A stretch of 64,000 nucleotides of DNA from Bacteroidota bacterium (GTDB lineage: Bacteria; Bacteroidota; Bacteroidia; AKYH767-A; OLB10), in the NCBI GenBank assembly GCA_016714005.1, contig JADJOA010000015.1, positions 30,301-94,300 of the forward strand, read 5' to 3'. Every line of letters begins with the position of its first letter. Position 1 is the stretch's first letter. Both the position numbers and the translations under genes were made by a program. Below, in pieces: positions 42,101 through 56,100 of the stretch. The notes below the pieces were generated by a model. The model saw only the letters and a program-made list of their open reading frames with translations. It searched no databases and was not told the DNA's origin.

Positions 42101-44807
42101 AAGTGTTTTTTAAATTTTTAGTTAATATTAGAGATAGCCAAGATGGCACAGGTAAACCCAATTATGAATACGTTCCTGGTTACGCCAGAGTAGCAGAAGT
42201 TGGCGAAGTTGATTCAGATCACGGATTTATAAGGCTTCAAACTGTTGATATAAAGGACAATCCATCAAGTGACGATATTAACCCAATTGCTTTGGCTGGT
42301 GTACAGTTTGGAAGAATATATATGCCAAAACTTGCATTCACTGGAACTGCTCCCGATGACCAAGATAACTTGGGTGTTGACTTTTTAAATGCGTTACTAG
42401 GATCTGGTTTTATTGCAAATATTATTGCTGCTGGTAACCTTAATAAAGATCTTTATCAAACTAAAGCAGTAGCCAATGAGTTTTATGCTCCTCGGTGTTG
42501 GTTTAGATTAAAGAACCCTATTCATAAAAAGTATGGCGGTGGTTCAAGAGTTAAGCAAATAATAATGGCTGATAACTGGAACAACATGTCGGGTGAAGAT
42601 GCAAAAACATCCTTGGTTACAGGGCAGGAATACACTTACAAGTTAGAAAACAGTGAATGGTCTTCAGGCGTAGCTGCTTATGAGCCTCAATTGGGAGGAG
42701 ATGAAAACCCTTTGAAAGTGCCGGTATACTACAGCGAAAGAAAAGCTATGGCACCTGATGACAGGTTTTATATGGAAGAGCCATTTGGTGAAACTTTTTT
42801 TCCAGGAGCATCAGTTGGTTACAGCAGGGTAGAAGTGAGAAATGTTTCTTATGAAGCATCAAGTTTTGATCCATCTCAAATAAATGGTGTTCTTTCTCCA
42901 ATAGCAGGTGTAACAAGACATGCAACCGGTCATAAAGTGCACGAATTTTATACAGCAAAAGATTTCCCTACCATAGCTGACAGAACCACCGTTCAATACG
43001 AGCGCGGTAAAACAGATCCGTTTAGTATATCATCTTTATTTAACTTCAATGTAAAAGATTATGCAACCGTTAGCCAGGGATATGTTGTAGAGTTAAATGA
43101 TATGCATGGAAAGCCAAAAGGAGAAACGGTTTATCAGGAAGGTAATCCAATACCTATCAGCAAATCAACCTTCAAGTACAAGCACTTCCTTACGGGGCAT
43201 CAAGCCAAAGACTGGTTAACGAAAATTTACGAATTATAAATCCTGATGGGAGTGTTCCTCCTGGAGGCGGTACATTAGGGGTATTTTATGACATGATTTA
43301 CGATACACGCGAAAGTACCTGCCATACTATTGCCCCTTCAATAGGTGTTAATTTAGATTTCTTTTATGTACCTCCTTTCTTTTTCCCATTTGTACCAATG
43401 GTATGGCCAGGGTGGAGTGAAGAACGCACACAGTTTCGCTCTGGTGTTATTACAAAGGTTGTTCAACGCTTTGGAATACTTGAAGAAACCATTGCTGAAG
43501 ATTTAGGATCTAAAGTAAGTTCTAAAAACCTCGCTTATGATTCCCAAACAGGTGAAGTATTGGTAACGCAAACTGTAACAAACTTTAATGATAGTAAGTA
43601 CACTCTTAACTTCCCTGGTTATTGGTTCTATAAAAGTATGGGATTGGCATCTAAGAATTTAGGCGTTTCTCAGAGTAATGTGTTTTTCAATAATTTAGGT
43701 ATAGCCACTAATATTTCTAATCCTTCAATACTTTTTACAGAAGGAGATGAAATTGAGGCAGGTGGTCAAAGGGCTTGGATAGTTACCGTTACACCAAATT
43801 CTATTACAGCCATGCGTAAAGACGGTACAATGCTCAACGGTACTTTTGATATTAAAGTTATTCGTTCGGGTTATAGAAATGTTCAATCTAACCTGATGGC
43901 AACTATTACAACACTTGAAAATCCTCTTGACAATTTTGGGAATAATACTTTTAACAAAATGCTGGAGGCAAGTGCTATTGAATACAGTAATGGCTGGAAG
44001 ACTTATTGTGATTGTCCAGATATAACTCCACCCAGTGCTTTATCGACAAACCCTTATGTGAATGGTACAAAAGGTATTTGGAAACCATCTAAAAATTATG
44101 CATACCTCACCGGAAGGTCAGCTACTGACTATAATGCAAACAGTAACATCAGACGTGATGGTGTGATGACGTCATTTTCTCCTTTTTATAAGCATAGTGG
44201 CGGAATATGGGCCAAGGATCAACAAGGCTGGACTTACGCCAGTGAAGTAACCGAATTTGATCCATACGGACAGGAACTGGAAAATAAAGATGCTTTAGAT
44301 AGATTTTCTGCTGCCACATTCGGCTACAATCAGTCACAGGCCATATCTGTTTCTTCCAATTCAAAATACCGCGAAGTAGGTGTGGATAATTTTGAAGATT
44401 ATGGATGGAGCAATTGTGCAGATAATCATTTTAAGTTTAAACAAACTACACTGAATATATCGAGTACTGCACATACAGGTAGCAAGAGTATAAAGGTTAG
44501 CAGTGGAAATAGAGCTGTTTTAGAAAGAGATATTGAAGAATGTAATTATGACCCATGTCTTGGATTGGGAGTCAGTAGCTCCCTTAATGGTGTTTATGAT
44601 ATAGTTGGAGGAACTCCAGGTGTTACCTTGTCATACTCTTGGCAGATTTTAACAGGAACTCCTGCTATTACCATCACCAATAACGGGCGCACACTTAATA
44701 TTGTTCACACCAACGGAATTTCTTCAACTACAGCCGGTATTACAGTAACCGATCCTGCAACTGGATGTACTTATTCCTTTATTGCTGAAAATTCAGGAGC
44801 TCAATAA
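39141..44807 (+). CDS. Large SpvB/RHS-shell-like exported protein (frame breaks)
   Basis: About 1,889 residues. Signal or anchor LTASFLLISMLYNVTFPTVAFA. The front reads VDVFSGDFKYNIPLLDVEG then ASWVGLGWNVNPGVVNRG, the 'G-D-F-x-Y-x-I-P ... GLGWxxN' opening seen in SpvB/TcaC-type and RHS shell proteins. The middle is long beta-rich sequence without classic YD repeats. The end carries HTGSKSIKVSSGNRAVLERD (jelly-roll-like) and an Ig/PKD-like tail. Breaks lie near 39757, 40850, 40955 and 43230, and rejoin smoothly. It ends at 44807, 32 bases before a companion gene with the YD-type tail. Probably part of the shell that encloses the toxin of the giant RHS protein; the detailed role is inferred. 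Confidence 0.75.
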
Positions 44808-44839
44808 AAAATCAATGTAAATTTTTTAAAGAATTTGAT

Positions 44840-46417
44840 ATGAAAAAAATAATTTTAATATTGTGTATTGTCTTAAATATTATGCCTCGTTTTCTTAGAG
44901 GCCAGTCTCAAACAACGTCTGTTACACCTTGTGTTTTAGATATTGTTAGCACAATGAATGATTTGCTGGACAATGTAAATACCACTTCCTGTTACCCTAA
45001 TCTAAGACAAACAATGTTTACTCTTCAAGAGTCTTGTGGAAGATATAATTGCATCAATCCTGCAATGCCCCGATCTGCTTATATGTTTATTAATACGTCA
45101 ACAGGACTTTCATTTCGAATTTTTTGGCCAACCACTAATACACCATTATCCAACTATACTTATTATGGATTGTGTATTCCTGCCCCTGGTCCTGTATATC
45201 CAGTTAGCCCTCCTTGTTTGGATAATCACTTGGACAACATTGAACTAAGAGTTTATGATTCCCAAACAAACTCATTAGTAAATCTACCTCCAACTTCAAT
45301 GGTAGAAATAACTAATCCCCACTTTATAAATGGATCAGAGCCCGGTTGTAATCTTTTAAATCAAACTCATTTAACTATTGGGCATAGAGCAGCTGGAGTT
45401 GTGGCTGACGTATTGTGTACCGATGGATCAACCAAAACAGCTTTTTTTTCACAACTTTACGACTGGAATGCGAATGAAATATTATGGAAAGAATTTACTC
45501 CTATTGTTTGTGAGTATAATAATCCTTGTGCTCCGGTAGATTTAACATGTTATGACAATTCTATAAATATTCAATTGCCTAACTGTCCTTATTTGAATGT
45601 TTGGTACAATTTTGATCCGAATGGAAGTATTGAAGGTTGTGATGCCTCAATCAGTTTAACTTGTTATGGAAATAAAATAGAGTTAATAAATGAGTGGACT
45701 GGAATTAACACAGCCCATCCTTGCAGTACTTTAGGAAATCCGGTTTTTACAATAGCAAATCTTTCAAACACTTTTATTTTTAATTCATCCCAACTTCCAG
45801 CTGGTAATAACATAATACAAGTACAAATTGCAGGTATCCAGGTTCCAGGGCAACCTAATCTGTATTCTTACAATATTGTTGCTGATGCTTATTCAGGCTG
45901 CTCTGATTGTGAAGAACTTCCATGCGAACGTTGTATTGGTTCTTTTGCTCCTATACCTTCAAATGGGGCGAATTTTTCAGAATACATTATTAGTGCATGG
46001 GCAAGGAAAGAAAATGCAGCATCTACTGTCACCAATTTTCCTGATCCTGAAATTATCGTTTCGTTTGATGTTGGGAGCCCAACCACTATTTACACAAGCG
46101 GACCTGTAATTGACGGCTGGCAAAGGATTCATTCAAAATGCGCAATACCAGCAAATGCTACGCAAATAAAAATTGAGCTAAGTTGCCAGTCAGGAAATTG
46201 TTTGTTTGATGATGTTAGAGTTTTTCCTGTTAACGGCATGATGAAGTCATACGTTTATGATCCTAAAAGTATGCGGTTTGTTGCCGAACTTGACGAAGAA
46301 AATTATGCTTCATTTTTCGAGTATGATGAGGAAGGCAAATTAACCACCGTTAAAAAAGAAACAGTTAGGGGAATAATGACAATTAAAGAAAGTAGAAGTA
46401 AAGTTGTTAAGCAATAG
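44840..46417 (+). CDS. RHS-shell companion protein with YD-type tail
   Basis: 525 residues, intact. Signal MKKIILILCIVLNIMPRFLRG. The middle is Cys-rich (PCERCIGSF, LSCQSGNCLFDDVRVFP). It carries a carbohydrate-binding-like jelly roll (FSEYIISAWARKENAAST ... GWQRIHSKCAIPANATQIK). The last ~70 residues KSYVYDPKSMRFVAELDEEN and FFEYDEEGKLTTVKKET end IMTIKESRSK. That tail is a characteristic end of large RHS-shell proteins in Bacteroidota, where I recall it fused to the upstream ~1,900-residue part. Here it has its own signal peptide, so the shell appears split in two genes. Confidence 0.72.
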   Translation: MKKIILILCIVLNIMPRFLRGQSQTTSVTPCVLDIVSTMNDLLDNVNTTSCYPNLRQTMFTLQESCGRYNCINPAMPRSAYMFINTSTGLSFRIFWPTTNTPLSNYTYYGLCIPAPGPVYPVSPPCLDNHLDNIELRVYDSQTNSLVNLPPTSMVEITNPHFINGSEPGCNLLNQTHLTIGHRAAGVVADVLCTDGSTKTAFFSQLYDWNANEILWKEFTPIVCEYNNPCAPVDLTCYDNSINIQLPNCPYLNVWYNFDPNGSIEGCDASISLTCYGNKIELINEWTGINTAHPCSTLGNPVFTIANLSNTFIFNSSQLPAGNNIIQVQIAGIQVPGQPNLYSYNIVADAYSGCSDCEELPCERCIGSFAPIPSNGANFSEYIISAWARKENAASTVTNFPDPEIIVSFDVGSPTTIYTSGPVIDGWQRIHSKCAIPANATQIKIELSCQSGNCLFDDVRVFPVNGMMKSYVYDPKSMRFVAELDEENYASFFEYDEEGKLTTVKKETVRGIMTIKESRSKVVKQ

Positions 46418-46420
46418 AAT

Positions 46421-47180
46421 TTGAAAGTGGACTACATCAATAAAAATAAAATATTTGCTGTTATACTAACTTCAACATTGGTGTTGTGCTTTACTAACAA
46501 AGAACGAAAAATTGATAGTAAACAAGCATCAGGAATATTCAAATCTATTGCCGAATGGTACAGAGATACTGAGTCATTTAATGTTAATATTGAGTTTGCC
46601 AGTTTCAAAAGTCATCAAAGTACTTCTCCTCACGAAATTAAGTCAGGTTATTTGAAAAATCCGGAAAAAAAATTTCATAGCTCACTAATGGGGTTAGAAA
46701 CTGTGCAGAATGAATTTTACAAAATTATTATAGATACTGCAACCAATACCATTGCTGTTAAGGATGCTGAATTAAGTGCATGGGATGAAATCAACCCTAT
46801 GATTATTCAAAAAAGGTCTTACCACATCTCAATCAATTTTTCTTGATGAACTTGAAGACAGAAACATTCTTAAAATGATTCCGGCAAAGTCATCATCAAT
46901 AAACTATTACGAATTGGATTATGATAAAAACTATCGAATACAACAGGTTACTTTAAAGATGACTAAGGAGGCACTTGCTGACGATGGTAAAACAACATAT
47001 AAGATAGCTCCAAAAGTTCACATTCGTTTTTACAACTATGGTAAAGGAAATCTAATTATAGCAAATGAGTTTGCTACATCTTCCTATTTAAATATTCAAG
47101 AAAATACTCTAAAAGGCGTTGGTAAGTATGCTAATTACAAAATTTTAGATTTAAGAGTTAAAGAAAAAATAAAAAAATAA
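46421..47180 (+). CDS. Exported protein of the RHS locus, ~250 residues (one frame break)
   Basis: Starts just after the companion stop; no ATG is near, so TTG at 46421 or GTG at 46427 is likely used. N-terminal hydrophobic segment KIFAVILTSTLVLCF. The body alternates strands (NVNIEFASFKSHQS ... KIIIDTATNTIAVKDA), resembling LolA-type carrier folds only loosely. A frame break near 46828 separates IQKRSYH from IFLDELEDRNILKMIPAKSS, and the second half ends ILDLRVKEKIKK. It lies 5 bases before the giant RHS gene. Function unknown; its place between shell and toxin genes suggests assembly. Confidence 0.55.
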
Positions 47181-47185
47181 TTTCT

Positions 47186-50100
47186 ATGAGCAACCTGAAG
47201 CATCTCCTAAAATTATTTGCATTAACCTGCATATCACTTATTTCCTTTGAAACGGCCAAATCTGCAAATCATACGGTAACATATCCCCTTATCAACAATC
47301 CTCCAGGGACTATTGTAACAGTTGGTACTCCTACGGCAACAGGAACCGTTGAAGCTTTACCTCTGAGTGGTAATTTTATCGATTATCAGCTAAAAAACTA
47401 TTTAACACTTAGTATTCAACCCGAGTTTAATAGCACAGAGCCGTTTGAATTAGAGGTAGATGTTGAAATAACTCCTTACAATACTTTAAACATTCCTTTA
47501 ACCGGATTAATCAATACCCAAACTCTAAAAGTAATCTATCATCCATATTCAGTGGCATTAGATTTTTCAAACATTAACACTATACTGTTGCAAGGAACTC
47601 ATGTAAAGTTTGTTTATGAAATTAAAGCAATAAGAAAGGGAGCTTTAGGTGGCCCTCTTACACCAATTAGCGGAGGAGAATTGCTGGATAATGTAATGGT
47701 TGAAGGAAAAATTGAAAGTAACAGGGTTTATAATTTTAATCCAGCGCCAACTTGCAATATTACTTCTATCAATTCTGTAGATTTAGACTGTGATGCATCT
47801 TCTAATCCTGATGAATACGAAGTTGTATGGTCATGCTCCAATACATCTCTTGTGGAAGAGTACCAGCTTGAATGGACATGGACAAATAATTATCCAATAC
47901 CAGGGCAGCCATTTTTAACTGCTGCAAATGTTTCTTATAATTTTGCTAATTGCTCTCGTGTTACTGTCGGAAGGTTAACCAACTCTTACAAAGTCTCTAA
48001 TATTTACGAGAGCGGTTTCCTTGTTTTCAGGGTACGTGCTGTTGGACGAGATATGAACAACCCAACTACAATTGTAAATGGAAATTGGAATTTAACGAAC
48101 TCTTCAGGATATGTTGCTAATGCTACAAACAGTTGGGTGTTGGTACCAGAACACGAAAACAATATCAACTGGCAGGTTTCTACCACATTTGCTGAGGAGG
48201 GAAAAAAGAAAGAGGTAGTTTCATACTTTGACGGATCCTTTAAAAACAGGCAAGCGGTAACAAAAACCAATACCGATAATGATGCAGTTGTTGGACAAAG
48301 TATTTATGATACCTATGGTAGACCTGCTATAAGTGTATTGCCAACCCCTGTTGTTGGCCCCACCATTTGTACAACACCTGATAATACTTTTAACCCAATT
48401 AAATACTACCGTAATTTTAACCGTAACGGCAATGGTTCTCCTACACAATATAACTCATCTAATTTTGATTTAGATGGAATGGGACCTTGCTTAAGCACAG
48501 TTCAGCCTATGAATACAAATTCGGGCGCATCCAAATATTACTCATCAAATAACCCCGAAAAGGATAGGCAACAAAGTTTTGTACCTGAAGCAAACGGTTA
48601 TCCATTTAGTCAGGTTGAATATACACCTGATAATACCGGAAGAATTAGAAGACAAGGTTCTGTTGGAGAAAACTATCAGCTTGAACAAAATAAGAAATAT
48701 ACTGAGTATTATTATGGCCAGCCTAATCAAATTCAATTGGATAGGTTGTTTGGCTCCGAAGTTGGAGACGCAACTCATTACAAGAAAAATGTAATTATTG
48801 ACCCCAACGGGCAGGCCTCAGTTACTTATTTAAACATGGAGGGAAAACTGTTGCTACCTCGTTAGCCGGTGATAAACCTCAAAGCATGGAGTGGTCTGCA
48901 ACACCAGAAGTAACCACTCAGTTTCTTGTTGATCTCTTTAATAAGAATTCAAATGGAGTATCTACACTCAATATTCCAAATGCCAATAACACCGCGCTTG
49001 TTTTCAATACCGAAATTTTAGTTGTTGATGGAGGTGAATATGTTTTTAATTATAACTTATCAATTCCCCCATTCAATGATAACTGTTTGGTAGATAACGT
49101 TTGTTTTGATTGCGTTTATAATCTACAAATAATGATTGTAGATGAGTGCGGAGTGATATTAAATCCTATCGGTGCAGGCTGTCCAACACTTAATACTCCG
49201 GTAAAAGTTGGGGCTGACGTTTTAGCCGATGGCACTGTAGATTATAATATCAATTGTGTGAGCAACCCTTATTACAATTCAGCTAATAATTATTCGTACG
49301 CAGCGCCAATGTGTTCAATAGCAAATCTGCCAAAGGGTAAGTACACCGTTTATAAAATTTTAACGGTAGATGAAGACACCAGAAATTATTACCTAAGCCA
49401 ATACATTAATGAAGAAATTGAAATAAACAACTGCTTAGTTGATTTATCAACATGGCAGGATAACCCGCTTGCCACAGCGGATATTACAGGTTGCGCAATG
49501 TCATGTGAAGAATGTGTAGATTATGTTGAAACAACTTATGGAGGTAGAGATGGTTACGTTTCAGGTGGACATGGTAGTGCTGAAGAATATGATTTGTTAA
49601 TTGAAGAATGTAATGCACCCTGCAACCCAAAAGATGAGTGTGATGTTGCCTTGCAACTTATGTTGTTTGATGTATCACCTAATGGGCAATATGGGGAGTA
49701 TTTTGATCAATCAACAGTGTCAGTAAATCCGGGTGTGTTTCCATTATCAGTATTTAATACTAATAATTCACTCCCTGCTGATTTTTCCTCTCCTCCACAT
49801 GCATCTGATTGGCGTAACCCCTATATAAAGGACCCAATCACACAAAATGCAGTGGCTCAGCCTGATCATTATCTTGAGGCTGATGGAACAGAATCCCACA
49901 TTCAAGTATTTGATGATGGCAATGGAGGTTATATTCCAGCCGTTAATGGAGGTGCCATAATTCATGGTACGGCACCTGATGATTTGTGGATTTATCCGGA
50001 AGATTTAGCCAATCTACAGGATTTTATTTCTATTTGGAAGCCAAGTTGGGCAAATGCTTTGGTGGGTTACCATCCTGAGTTTTGTTTCTACAAACCCTGT

Positions 50101-53100
50101 AAATCCTATGATAACATTTTGCTCGGGCAAACAATTTCCTCAACAGATTTTGATCAAAAGGTACAAACATCCCTAAACCAAGAGGACTTTCGACCATACA
50201 CACTTGCTTATGATTATGCAATAACAACTGACCTTTTAGATGGAGGCACGTTGTTACCAAACTTTGCAACAATGGATCCTTTTATACTTGATCAGTGTTA
50301 TGATAACTTCAATCAATCGCTATTATTTAAACTGAACACTGAGTTTGTTGTAGAAAATGGACAGCAATTAAGCATGATTGAAATGGCTGCACGCATTGTA
50401 AACTGTGGCTCGCAGTACGGTAACAACAGCACTTCATGCAATGTAATCAACCTATCATGGACTCAAGATGAGAAAAACCAATATTGGAAAACACTCATGA
50501 ATTTATACCTGAGTGAAAAAGAAAGATAAAAGAAAAGCGTTACAAGCAGATTATTTTAAATCCATCTAACCCCAGTCTGTGTACTAATGATCAAATTGTG
50601 AGTACTTGTGCAATATTTAACGATTGCATAGGCAACGATGACTTTAGCCCTTGGACTGCTGGAATGTTAAACTACTTACCCTCTTGGGGTTTTTATAATG
50701 GTGGTGGATTATGGGGTTGGGTTAGCGCCTGGCAAGCATGGTGGGCAGCATGGAATAGTATGCCGTATAGACAAACACAACATCAACCTTGTTCTTATGC
50801 TTCTTATTATTTTTATACTGATAAGGTAAAGCGTTTTGTTTCCTCAGAAGAATCGTCTCAGATGGCATCTCAATCAGATATTGAACTGCAGATGTATTAT
50901 CAAACCGGGCAATGCCCACTTGCATTTCAGTTGCAAAATTTCCTAACCTCTTTGCTACACAACAAATTTTGGATGTACCATCAACAAGTTCTATTCAAGA
51001 TTTTCCTGAGTTTTCTCAAAGTTTATATGAAGTAATTAATGGTTCTCTGAATGCACCATATTATGAATATCAAATACAAATAGTTCCTGTTGGGGGCGAT
51101 GATGTTGACATTAATATTGTTCAACCTGCTCCCGGTACAAACGTACTATGCACAATAAGATTAACAAAGCCATCGGTTGTTGCTTGGGATGATTTAAGTG
51201 CTATTAATAATGTGCAACCATCAGGAGTAGGAGGGCCACCTTTCTATTTTACTGCTAACGCTGATCAAATTATAACTAATACTGCACCTAATCCTCCAAC
51301 TGTTGTTCATCACCCTTTAACCGGAAATTCAACTTGTTTTGATATTGATGGTTGTTCCTTTCCTGAGCAATGTGAGTTAAATGATTTAGGCGAAAGCATT
51401 AAAAATTTATTAGGAATAATTGCTGCTGCAAATCAAGGTACCGGTATTGTTACGGGCTCAATAGATTTAGCTACTTTGCCTTTAAATACATCTACACTTG
51501 ACTATACTGCTTTAATTTCTAATAGTATATTAAATGCCCTTGGCGCACCTACCACTGCGGGTACTATTATCCGTTACACTTCAACTACCACCACAGGTCC
51601 TAATGCAATTCACATTCAAATTGAATGTGTTCCATCAAGCGGTAATGTAATTCATTTAGATATTGACGGATTTGATCCTGCCACCTTCACCAGTTATAGT
51701 AATATTGTAATACTCAATGATTTTAACGCTGCTGGGCAAAATAGTTTTACATTCAATGCTGTTGATGTCAATAACAATACACTCGCGACATGTACGGGAA
51801 CATCTACTTTAGATATAGGAGGCGAGCTTTCAATGTTGCCGCTTGGCGATTGCCAAGTGCCAGGACCAATTGCTTGTGAAACCACAGAGCATAATTTATT
51901 GGAAGACCTTGGTGAACTGTTGGGTTCTGTAGACTACACTCAATTTGGACCTTGGGACAATCTTAATCTTACTACCAGTATCAATTTTACCACTTTACTT
52001 GATGCTCACTTGCCTGATGTTACATTACCTTTAAACAACTTGCTTACAACAGGATTGAACGGGATAAATCAAGTTGACACATTATTTTTAGATTTTGATG
52101 ATTGCATATTTTATCTAAATACGGGTGTGTTAGATACCAATACTAGTACGTGGGTTTATAATCCAATTGAGAACTTAGTAAGTATAAATCCGCCATTAAT
52201 TCCCGTAGGTGTTCCAGACGGTGCCGGCAATTATTATAGTTTTATGGCTGAAGCGGTTTACAACATAAGTGGTAATATGGTTACCAGTGTTATCTATGGC
52301 ACATCATGCTTGCCTATTAAAAGTTGTGAAACATGTCCGTGGGATACTTTACCAGGAGCATCAGCAGGTGGAGGCAGGTTTGCTAATTTCAGTTCTAGCA
52401 CTGGCTCAATGCAAACTCGTAGTGAGTTTAAAAGAATTACGAATATTCTTTAAGCGGTTTTAGAGAACTGCTTGTTGATTATAATAAAAGCTCCTCTGAA
52501 GGTAATAATTTTAGAACTCTAACTTCAAGTTTAAATACCGAAAATGATTTTAAGAATAATTTTTCTAAACGTGAATTCAATGGTTTGATCAGGCGTCTAA
52601 AAGATGGTAACCTGGATCCCAATTCATTGAAATCTGCAATAAACATATCATTAAATATCGCTTCAGTTAATAATTCAAATGCTTATAAAAATGGAAGCAA
52701 CTCAACTGACGCTATATCAGTTTGTGAGCAGAATTATCAACTTTATCTAATAGCTCTTAGCAATTTTAATGCAAGTGCTTATGCTCAAAACCATAATTTT
52801 AATTTCCTGCCACCTGTTGCTAACTTTAATGATTTTTATAATAGGGGTTTTTGTAGTTGTGTTGTTCTTTATATTGCATATTTAAATCATTATATCAATG
52901 ATCCGGTTCCCCCAATTGATGATGCTGAGGAATTACATAATTGGAGTGGTTGTACTTCTATCAAAGAAGAGCCTTGCGAAATATTTTTTCAGCAATACAA
53001 ACAGGGTGTGATTCAATACAATCAATGGGCGGTAAGCGTTGGATATCCATTGCTCTCTACGTCTTTGTTTGTTGATCATAAGGAGTTTTACGACAAGGGT

Positions 53101-56100
53101 TATTGTTTTTGTTACGAAGCTTATAACAGCTATTTAGGAAACTACACCAACGGAAATTTTCCTATCGGATCACCTCCAGCAGATGACATAACTTTTTTTA
53201 ATGGATGCAAAGAAGAGGGTGTTGAATGTCGTGAAGAATATCAACAATATGTTCATGCAATTGATGTTTTCAATGCATCACATCCAAATCAAACGCCTTT
53301 GATACCGTTACATGAACAACTATTTTATATATTGGGTTATTGTGATTGTGTTAGAGAATATATTGACTATTTAAAAAATTTGGAAGTAGGAGAAATTGCA
53401 GTTAATATTTATGAATGGCAAGGATGTAACTCTACTAACACTGAATGTCGTGAAGATTGGGCAATTTATCAATCGACAGTTAATCATTACAATGCAACAT
53501 ATAACGCCAATTTAACTATAATTCCTGAGCAACAATTTTATGCGTCTGGTTATTGCGACTGTGTAAGGGATTATGTAGATTATTTGAACAACATAGGTAA
53601 CGGAAGTGCGGTAAGTATTAATCAGTGGGAAGGATGCAATTGCAAAGAAGAATATACACAATACGCTGTAGCGGTTGCAAATTATAACCATACTTATGGT
53701 GCCAACGTTGCTGTAATGCCTGAAGCACAGTTTTATGCTTCAGGATACTGCCAATGTGTTAAAGATTATATGACCTACTTGAATACAATTGGTAATGGAA
53801 ATGCTGTTAGTATTGATGTTTGGGAAGGCTGTAATCCTGATTTGTGTGTTGATTTATATAATGCCTACGTGGCAGCAGTCAATGATTTCAATAATAATCA
53901 CCCATCAAACCCAATATCACAGCCGCTTAGTTCAACAGTTTTTGTGAACTCAGGCTATTGTTCATGTGTTGAAGATTATATTTCTTACTTAAGCTCAATT
54001 ATTTCTAACCCGTTAGCTTTTGGGTTAGATATAAATGTTTGGGAAGGATGTAATAGTGACTCATGCTCTATAGCCTATTCAAATTACGTAAATGCTCTTA
54101 ATACTTATAATAACACGCATAATCCCGATTTGACACCTATCACTCACTCTGTTTTTGTAAATAGTGGATATTGTGTATGTGGTAATAATTATGCAAATTA
54201 TATTTCTCAATTACCCCCCTCTATCCAAGGGGTTAATATTAATGCATGGGCAGGTTGTAATGACACTTGCCAAACCATTTATTCAAATTATACAACAGCA
54301 GTTAATAACTTTAACAGTACGCATACTAACCCAATTGCGGCTCCTATTGCATTCAATACTTTTGTAAATGCTGGTTATTGTGTTTGTTCAAGTAACTATG
54401 TGACTTATCTTGCTTCAATACCAACAAACGGCTATGCCGTAAACATTTCAAACTGGGGAGGTTGCAACAACGACAGTTGCAGCCAGGCTTATACCGATTA
54501 TGTAGCTGCACTTAATACCTACAACTCAAACCATAGCCCCGATTTAGTACCATTGGCTTACACACCATTTGTTAATGGAGGGTATTGTAATTGTACTGAA
54601 GACTATATTGCCTACATTACCCAGTTGCCTCCGCCTGTGGTTGGGGTAAACATAAATGCATGGTCAGGATGTAATGACCCGTGTACTGTAACTTATAACG
54701 CTTATGTCGCACAAGTTCAAGCATACAATACCAGCAGCTATGCCACCAGCCATGGTCATACTTTAATCGTTCTAAACGCTACCACTTTCTATAACAATGA
54801 TTACTGTAATTGTGTACTTCCTTCTGATAGTGACCCTAACACCATTGATAATGCAGGTTATAATGCCTATTTGAATCTTTATATTACAAACGCGGTTGAC
54901 CCCCTTGCTGCTCCTCCCGTTTCAATTCTTAACTGGGATGGATGTAACGATGAAGATGATTGTGTTGAGTGGTTTACAACTTACCAACAAGCCGTTGCAG
55001 CATATCAGGCATGGCAACCTCAGCAAAGCAACCCAACCTTTCCTGTTTTAAATCCCCCAGCTTATAGTTACGATGATTTTGTAAGTGCAAACCTGTGTAA
55101 TTGTGCAACTGGTTATGCAGCTTATCTTAACAGCATTGTAGATGGATTAGTGCCACTTAGTGAATTAAACACTAATCATCTGTTGGTAGCGGGTTATTGT
55201 GAAGACACCCAGCCTTTGGTTACTTGTAATAATAGTTTCCCGGTTAATCCATATAATCCTCCGGTTATTATACCAGAAAACCCATGTGATTACCAGATTC
55301 AAATGAATGCTGATTTGAATGCAAATTTGCTGTACACCCAGCATCTTCAACTACTAACATCAGAGTTTGCCGAACGCTATAACCAGCATTGCCTTGGCTC
55401 AGTTACTGAAAATTTCACAATGTCCTACCCTGATAGAGAGTATCATTTTACTCTTTATTATTATGATCAGGAAGGTAATTTGGTAAGGACTGTACCACCA
55501 GAAGGTGTTCAATTGTTAGATATTACTGCTCCCAATTCTCCGGTAGAAATTGAAGTAATTGCTGATAGAACCAACGGTACTAAAAACGTATTTACCGATC
55601 ACAAACTCTATTCCACTTACGAATACAATAGTTTAAATCAATTGGTAAGGCAATCATTGCCTGATCATGATAAGATGAATATTTGCGAGTTTTGCTACCA
55701 AATGGCTTAGACAGTAGGTTAAATATAACGGCTACCCAATTTATTGATGCTAACAAAGGCTATCTAACAGGTTACGTTACACTAGGGTCTATTAACAGAG
55801 GCTATCTATATAAAACGTTTGATGCAGGACAAACATGGACCCAGGTTAATGATTTGTTAGGAGCAGATGTTAATAAAATACAAATGGTGGACGCATCAAT
55901 AGGTTATGCGGTATGTAATGGAGGTATTGTCCTTAAAACTACTGATGGCGGTATGAATTGGGATATGCTTACTACATTGCCTAAAGTTGCACGGGAGGTA
56001 AACCTTGTTGATTTAAGATTTACGAGCGCAAGCAGTGGGGTAATCATAGGCGATAGTAAAGGAGTTATTATCTCAACCACCAATGGTGGGGCATCATTTT

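Noticed and set aside
52723..55222. Regular repeats suggesting a CRISPR array or minisatellite
   Set aside because: The periodicity (about 200-240 bases) is at the protein level with strict Cys/Tyr/Trp positions; DNA copies differ and lack identical short repeats with unique spacers.
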